Assembly: GCF_051842935.1 (NCBI RefSeq) | Contig: NZ_JBPXRR010000001.1 | Coordinates: 744,001 to 808,000, forward strand | Source: Pseudalkalibacillus sp051842935 | GTDB lineage: Bacteria; Bacillota; Bacilli; Bacillales; Fictibacillaceae | Direction of reading: 5' to 3' | Length of the DNA stretch: 64,000 nt | Shown: positions 60,834-64,000 of the stretch, one piece after another | How positions within the stretch are numbered: position 1 is the stretch's first letter | Layout of the letters: every line of letters starts with the position of its first letter | Program-made: the position numbers and the translations under genes | The notes under the pieces: model-generated | The model's input: only the letters and a program-made list of their open reading frames with translations | Database searches by the model: none | Told to the model about the DNA's origin: nothing

Positions 60834-61460
60834 ATGGATTGGAACGTTTTTTTGAACCCATATAAACAAGCAGTGGAAGAATTGAAGATTAAATTGAAAG
60901 GTGTCCGGGAGCAATGCTTGATTGAAAACAAGCATTCCCCGATTGAATTTGTAACCGGCAGGGTGAAGCCGATTGCAAGTATCATCGATAAAACGAAACG
61001 GAAGAACATCTCGCTTGAGGATATTGATACGGAAATTCAAGACATTGCAGGTATCCGTGTGATGTGTCAGTTCGTTGATGATATCCATGCCGTCATCCGC
61101 TTGTTGGAGAAGAGAAAAGATCTGAAAATCGTCGAGGAACGAGACTACATCACACATAAAAAACCAAGTGGATATCGTTCATTCCATGTCGTCGTATCCT
61201 ATCCCGTTCAAATTGGAGAAGGCGAAAAGAACCTGCTTGTGGAAATTCAGATTCGTACGCTCGCCATGAATTTTTGGGCAACGATCGAGCATTCATTGAA
61301 CTACAAGTACTCAGGTGCAATTCCGAAGAAAATTGAAAACCGACTTCAAAGAGCAGCAGAAGCAGCATTCCGTTTAGACGAAGAAATGTCATTGATTAAA
61401 GGTGAAATTCAAGAAGCTCAAAAAATTTTCGAGCAAAAAGAGCAGCGGAAGCTTACATAA
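60834..61460 (+). CDS. yjbM: Small alarmone synthetase YjbM (SasB/RelQ)
   Basis: 208 residues. Synthetase-only RelA/SpoT protein: EFVTGRVKPIASI near residue 36, GIRVMCQFVDDIHAV near 70, SGYRSFHVVV near 105, and LVEIQIRTLAMNFWATIEHS near 130. It makes (p)ppGpp from GTP or GDP and ATP, and acts as a tetramer in relatives. The ATG at 60834 follows GGTGGTGG and suits the family N-terminus (MDWNVFLNPYKQAVEEL). nadK follows. Confidence 0.95.
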   Translation: MDWNVFLNPYKQAVEELKIKLKGVREQCLIENKHSPIEFVTGRVKPIASIIDKTKRKNISLEDIDTEIQDIAGIRVMCQFVDDIHAVIRLLEKRKDLKIVEERDYITHKKPSGYRSFHVVVSYPVQIGEGEKNLLVEIQIRTLAMNFWATIEHSLNYKYSGAIPKKIENRLQRAAEAAFRLDEEMSLIKGEIQEAQKIFEQKEQRKLT

Positions 61461-61497
61461 CGGTAAAAGGAAAACTAGAGTAAGGAAGCGATGGCAG

Positions 61498-62292
61498 ATG
61501 AATTTTTCGATTATTTCAAAGGGTGATGAAACATCCGCAAAGCTTGAGAAGAAAATCAAATCGTATTTGACAGACTTCGATCTGACCTTCAATGAGAAGG
61601 AACCGGATATTGTCATATCCATCGGCGGTGACGGAACATTGCTGCATGCTTTCCACCATTACATCGAACGAGTCGATCAAACGGCATTCGTAGGGGTGCA
61701 CACTGGTCACCTGGGGTTTTATGCAGACTGGACACCTGATGAAGTGGAGAAGCTTGTCATCCATATTGCGAAAACACCTTTCCAAATCGTCGAGTATCCG
61801 CTTCTTGAAGTGACCGTCCGATATTTGAATGATGAGAAGGAAAGCCGTTATCTAGCGATGAATGAATGTACGGTGAAGAGTGTGGAAGGTTCCCTTGTCA
61901 TGAACGTTGAGATCAAGGGTGAAGAGTTTGAAACGTTCCGGGGCGATGGACTATGCATTTCTACACCATCTGGAAGTACTGCATACAACAAAGCACTCGG
62001 AGGAGCGATTATCCATCCATCGCTACCATCTATACAGCTCTCGGAAATGGCATCCATCAACAACCGTGTGTTCCGGACAGTCGGTTCACCGCTCGTGTTG
62101 CCTCAGCACCATACATGTCTTTTGAAGCCGGTGAATGATGTGGATTTCCACATTACGATCGATCATCTGTTCCTGCTACATGAAAAAGTGAAATCCATCC
62201 AATGCAGGGTGGCGGAGGAGAAAGTGCGCTTTGCACGATTCCGACCATTCCCATTCTGGAAACGGGTAAGAGAATCATTTGTCAAAGAGTAA
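61498..62292 (+). CDS. nadK: NAD kinase
   Basis: 264 residues. SIGGDGTLLHAF near residue 42 has the GGDG ATP site, NECTVKS near 120 and STPSGSTAYNKALGG near 155 form the NAD site. It phosphorylates NAD to NADP. ATG at 61498 follows AAGGAAGCG; a longer frame that overlaps yjbM is not needed. It lies between yjbM and rluD as in B. subtilis (yjbN). Confidence 0.96.
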   Translation: MNFSIISKGDETSAKLEKKIKSYLTDFDLTFNEKEPDIVISIGGDGTLLHAFHHYIERVDQTAFVGVHTGHLGFYADWTPDEVEKLVIHIAKTPFQIVEYPLLEVTVRYLNDEKESRYLAMNECTVKSVEGSLVMNVEIKGEEFETFRGDGLCISTPSGSTAYNKALGGAIIHPSLPSIQLSEMASINNRVFRTVGSPLVLPQHHTCLLKPVNDVDFHITIDHLFLLHEKVKSIQCRVAEEKVRFARFRPFPFWKRVRESFVKE

Positions 62293-62304
62293 GGAAATGA
62301 ACAT

Positions 62305-63198
62305 ATGAAGCCACTAGAATTCACATGGACGATCCATAAAAGATCGGAAGGTAAGACCTTAAGAGACTACTTGCTGAAAGATCAATTGATTTCAAGACAG
62401 GCGCTTACAGACATCAAGTTCAAAGGTGGAGATTTGAAAGTCAATGATGAACAAGTCACGGTACGGTATATTCTTAAGGCTGGAGATATCGTGACGGTCA
62501 TCTTTCCTGTGGAAGAAATCAGTGAATATATGGAACCGATTGAGCTACCTTTGTCAGTATTGTACGAGGACGACCATTTCCTTGTTGTAGACAAGCCAGC
62601 TGGATTGCCGACGATCCCGTCCCGCTTCAGAAGTAAAGAATCCCTTGCACAAGGGATTCTTCATTATTATGAGGAGAATCAAATCGCTTCTACCATCCAC
62701 GCTGTCAATCGTTTGGACCGTAACACGAGTGGGATCGTCCTTTTCGCGAAGCATCGATATGGTCATTCGTTATTGTCCCGGCAACAGAAGGAAGGGAAGT
62801 TGAAACGGACTTACGTTGCCCTATGTCATGGCATACCGGATCCACGATCAGGTACGATTGATGCTCCAATCGGTAGAAAAGAAGGAAGTATCATAGAACG
62901 TTGTATCCGCCCAGATGGTCAGCAGGCAAAGACCCATTATAAGGTGCTAGCAAGCTACAAAGAATACGCGTTTCTCAAACTAAGATTAGAAACGGGACGC
63001 ACACATCAAATCCGGGTGCATATGGCTCATATCGGTCATCCTTTATTGGGGGATGATTTGTATGGAGGCACTCTTCAATTCATCGAACGGCAAGCGCTCC
63101 ACAGCCAAACTTTAGCGTTTTATCATCCATTCAATGAAAAAAGGATAGAGATCCAAGCACCACTTCCTGAAGATATGGAAGTATGGATTGATCGATAG
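62305..63198 (+). CDS. yjbO: RluA/RluD family pseudouridine synthase (YjbO)
   Basis: 297 residues. An N-terminal S4-like part (LRDYLLKDQLISRQALTDIK) is followed by the catalytic HAVNRLDRNTSGIVLFAK with Asp near residue 135, and ETGRTHQIRVHMAHIGHPLL. It changes uridine in RNA to pseudouridine. AGGAAATGAACAT precedes the ATG, 12 bp after nadK. A terminator follows. Confidence 0.94.
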   Translation: MKPLEFTWTIHKRSEGKTLRDYLLKDQLISRQALTDIKFKGGDLKVNDEQVTVRYILKAGDIVTVIFPVEEISEYMEPIELPLSVLYEDDHFLVVDKPAGLPTIPSRFRSKESLAQGILHYYEENQIASTIHAVNRLDRNTSGIVLFAKHRYGHSLLSRQQKEGKLKRTYVALCHGIPDPRSGTIDAPIGRKEGSIIERCIRPDGQQAKTHYKVLASYKEYAFLKLRLETGRTHQIRVHMAHIGHPLLGDDLYGGTLQFIERQALHSQTLAFYHPFNEKRIEIQAPLPEDMEVWIDR

Positions 63199-63245
63199 AA
63201 GAAGACTACCTAATTTACTCTGGTGTAAAACATATAAGGAACATA

Positions 63246-63283
63246 AGAAATGTCCTGTGAATTGACACAGGACATTTCTTTCG
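63246..63283 (+). terminator. Terminator after yjbO
   Basis: AGAAATGTCCTGTG and CACAGGACATTTCT pair over AATTGA, followed by TTCG. Confidence 0.88.
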
Positions 63284-63321
63284 TATCAAGGTTTAAGTAC
63301 GTTTGGAAATCATTTTTCCAA

Positions 63322-63860
63322 CACCAAAATGGAGCAAGTCACCGGACCAAAGAGGCGTTTTGGTAGGGTGAAATCACCAAAATGGAGCAAGTCACCTAAT
63401 CAAAGAGGCGTTCTCGTAGGGTGAAATCACCAAAATGGAGCAAGTCACCTAACCAAAGAGGCGTTCTCGTAGGGTGAAAGCAGCAAAATGATGCTAGTCA
63501 CCTAACCATAGAGGCGTTCTCGTAGGGTGAAATCAGCAAAATGATGCTAGTCACCTAACCAAAGAGGCGTTCTCGTAGGGTGAAAGCAGCAAAATGGTGA
63601 AAGTCACCTAACCATAGAGGCGTTCTCGTAGGGTGAAAGCAGCAAAATGGTGAAAGTCACCTAACCATAGAGGCGTTCTCGTAGGGTGAAAGCAGCAAAA
63701 TGGTGAAAGTCACCTAACCATAGAGGCGTTCTCGTAGGGTGAAAGCAGCAAAATGGTGAAAGTCACCTAACCAAAGAGGACTTCTCGTAGGGTGAAATCA
63801 CCAAATCGTGAATTTCACCTAACCAAAGAGGCGTTCTCGTAGGGTGAAATCAACAAAATC
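63322..63860. repeat. Tandem array of about ten 53-bp repeats
   Basis: The anchor GGGTGAAA recurs at 63366, 63419, 63472, 63525, 63578, 63631, 63684, 63737, 63790 and 63842, a period of 53 (52 once). Each unit holds GGTGA and TCACC words that can pair, and the conserved GAGGCGTTCTCGTA. The middle words change in order along the array. The last 140 bases of the window are AT-rich and hold no visible gene. Confidence 0.9.
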
Positions 63861-64000
63861 GCGTACAGTTGTGTCATGACGTTCATTTGTTTTGACTTTT
63901 TACACCACAAAATTGAACGATTTGTATTTATTCGGCAGTCTTGTTTAGTCATCGAATGGTCTGAATTTTTCTGCCACATATGGCATAGAAGATGGGACTG

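Noticed and set aside
63322..63860. Could the 53-bp array be a CRISPR array?
   Set aside because: Almost the whole unit is repeated, there are no unique spacers of even length, and no cas genes are in the window.

Overview
The window is low-GC Gram-positive chromosome from a Bacillaceae species, a relative of Bacillus subtilis. The grounds are strong AGGAGG-type ribosome binding sites with ATG, GTG and TTG starts, a tryptophan T-box, SigB-like promoters, Fap, Spx, Mec and competence genes, and a gene order that follows two neighbouring blocks of the B. subtilis chromosome: the yit block (yitS, yitT, yitU, yitV, yitW) and the yjz/yja/yjb block (yjzC, yjzD, yjaU, yjaV, med, comZ, fabHA, fabF, yjbA, trpS, opp, yjbC, spx, yjbE, mecA, cls, coiA, pepF, yjbH to yjbO). 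Most of the window is therefore core chromosome with small insertions; no prophage, CRISPR, rRNA or tRNA was seen.

Layout. 1-5.5 kb: a partial stress-type SDR oxidoreductase, a YtcJ-like amidohydrolase, a soluble sporulation-type histidine kinase overlapping an ATP-grasp ligase gene, and a small sigma-70-family factor. 5.5-15.2 kb: the yit-like block (DegV, YitT, NifU-N protein, GNAT, Dph6-like ATPase, SGNH hydrolase, YitU phosphatase, NhaC antiporter, SigB-type stress protein, YitV esterase, a DUF1659/DUF2922/YvrJ trio, YitW). 15.2-17.7 kb: molybdenum cofactor genes moeA-mobB-moaE-moaD. 17.8-19.7 kb: small proteins and undecaprenyl-diphosphatase. 19.8-26.6 kb: yjzC, a decayed amino-acid ABC transporter (intact ATPase, only the tail of the permease), yjzD, yjaU, yjaV, med-comZ, and fabHA-fabF behind a FapR operator.

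26.65-27.41 kb is a non-coding element bounded by imperfect inverted repeats, placed 12 bp after fabF. Then follow glpQ, yjbA, a DJ-1/PfpI protein with a SigB-like promoter, trpS with its T-box, and the oppABCDF oligopeptide importer (32.7-38.5 kb). 38.6-47.7 kb: a second DegV protein, an HD-domain protein, a DUF4015 glycosidase-like protein, yjbC, and an RND efflux pump with adaptor. 48-63.2 kb: spx, a NERD nuclease-like protein, yjbE, mecA, cls, coiA, pepF, yjbH, yjbI, cwlQ, yjbK, yjbL, the small alarmone synthetase yjbM, nadK and an RluD-type pseudouridine synthase. The window ends in an array of about ten 53-bp tandem repeats.

Functional themes. Spx (disulfide-stress regulator), YjbH (adaptor that delivers Spx to ClpXP) and MecA (adaptor to ClpCP) lie within 10 kb of each other; Med, ComZ, MecA and CoiA all touch competence; FabH/FabF, UppP, Cls and GlpQ touch envelope lipids. 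The least explained items are the inverted-repeat element, the 53-bp and 21-bp repeat arrays, a perfect palindrome over a microprotein ribosome binding site, the kinase/ATP-grasp overlap, the DUF1659/DUF2922/YvrJ trio, and several cysteine-rich or Sm-like small proteins. Nothing here amounts on its own to a proven new system.
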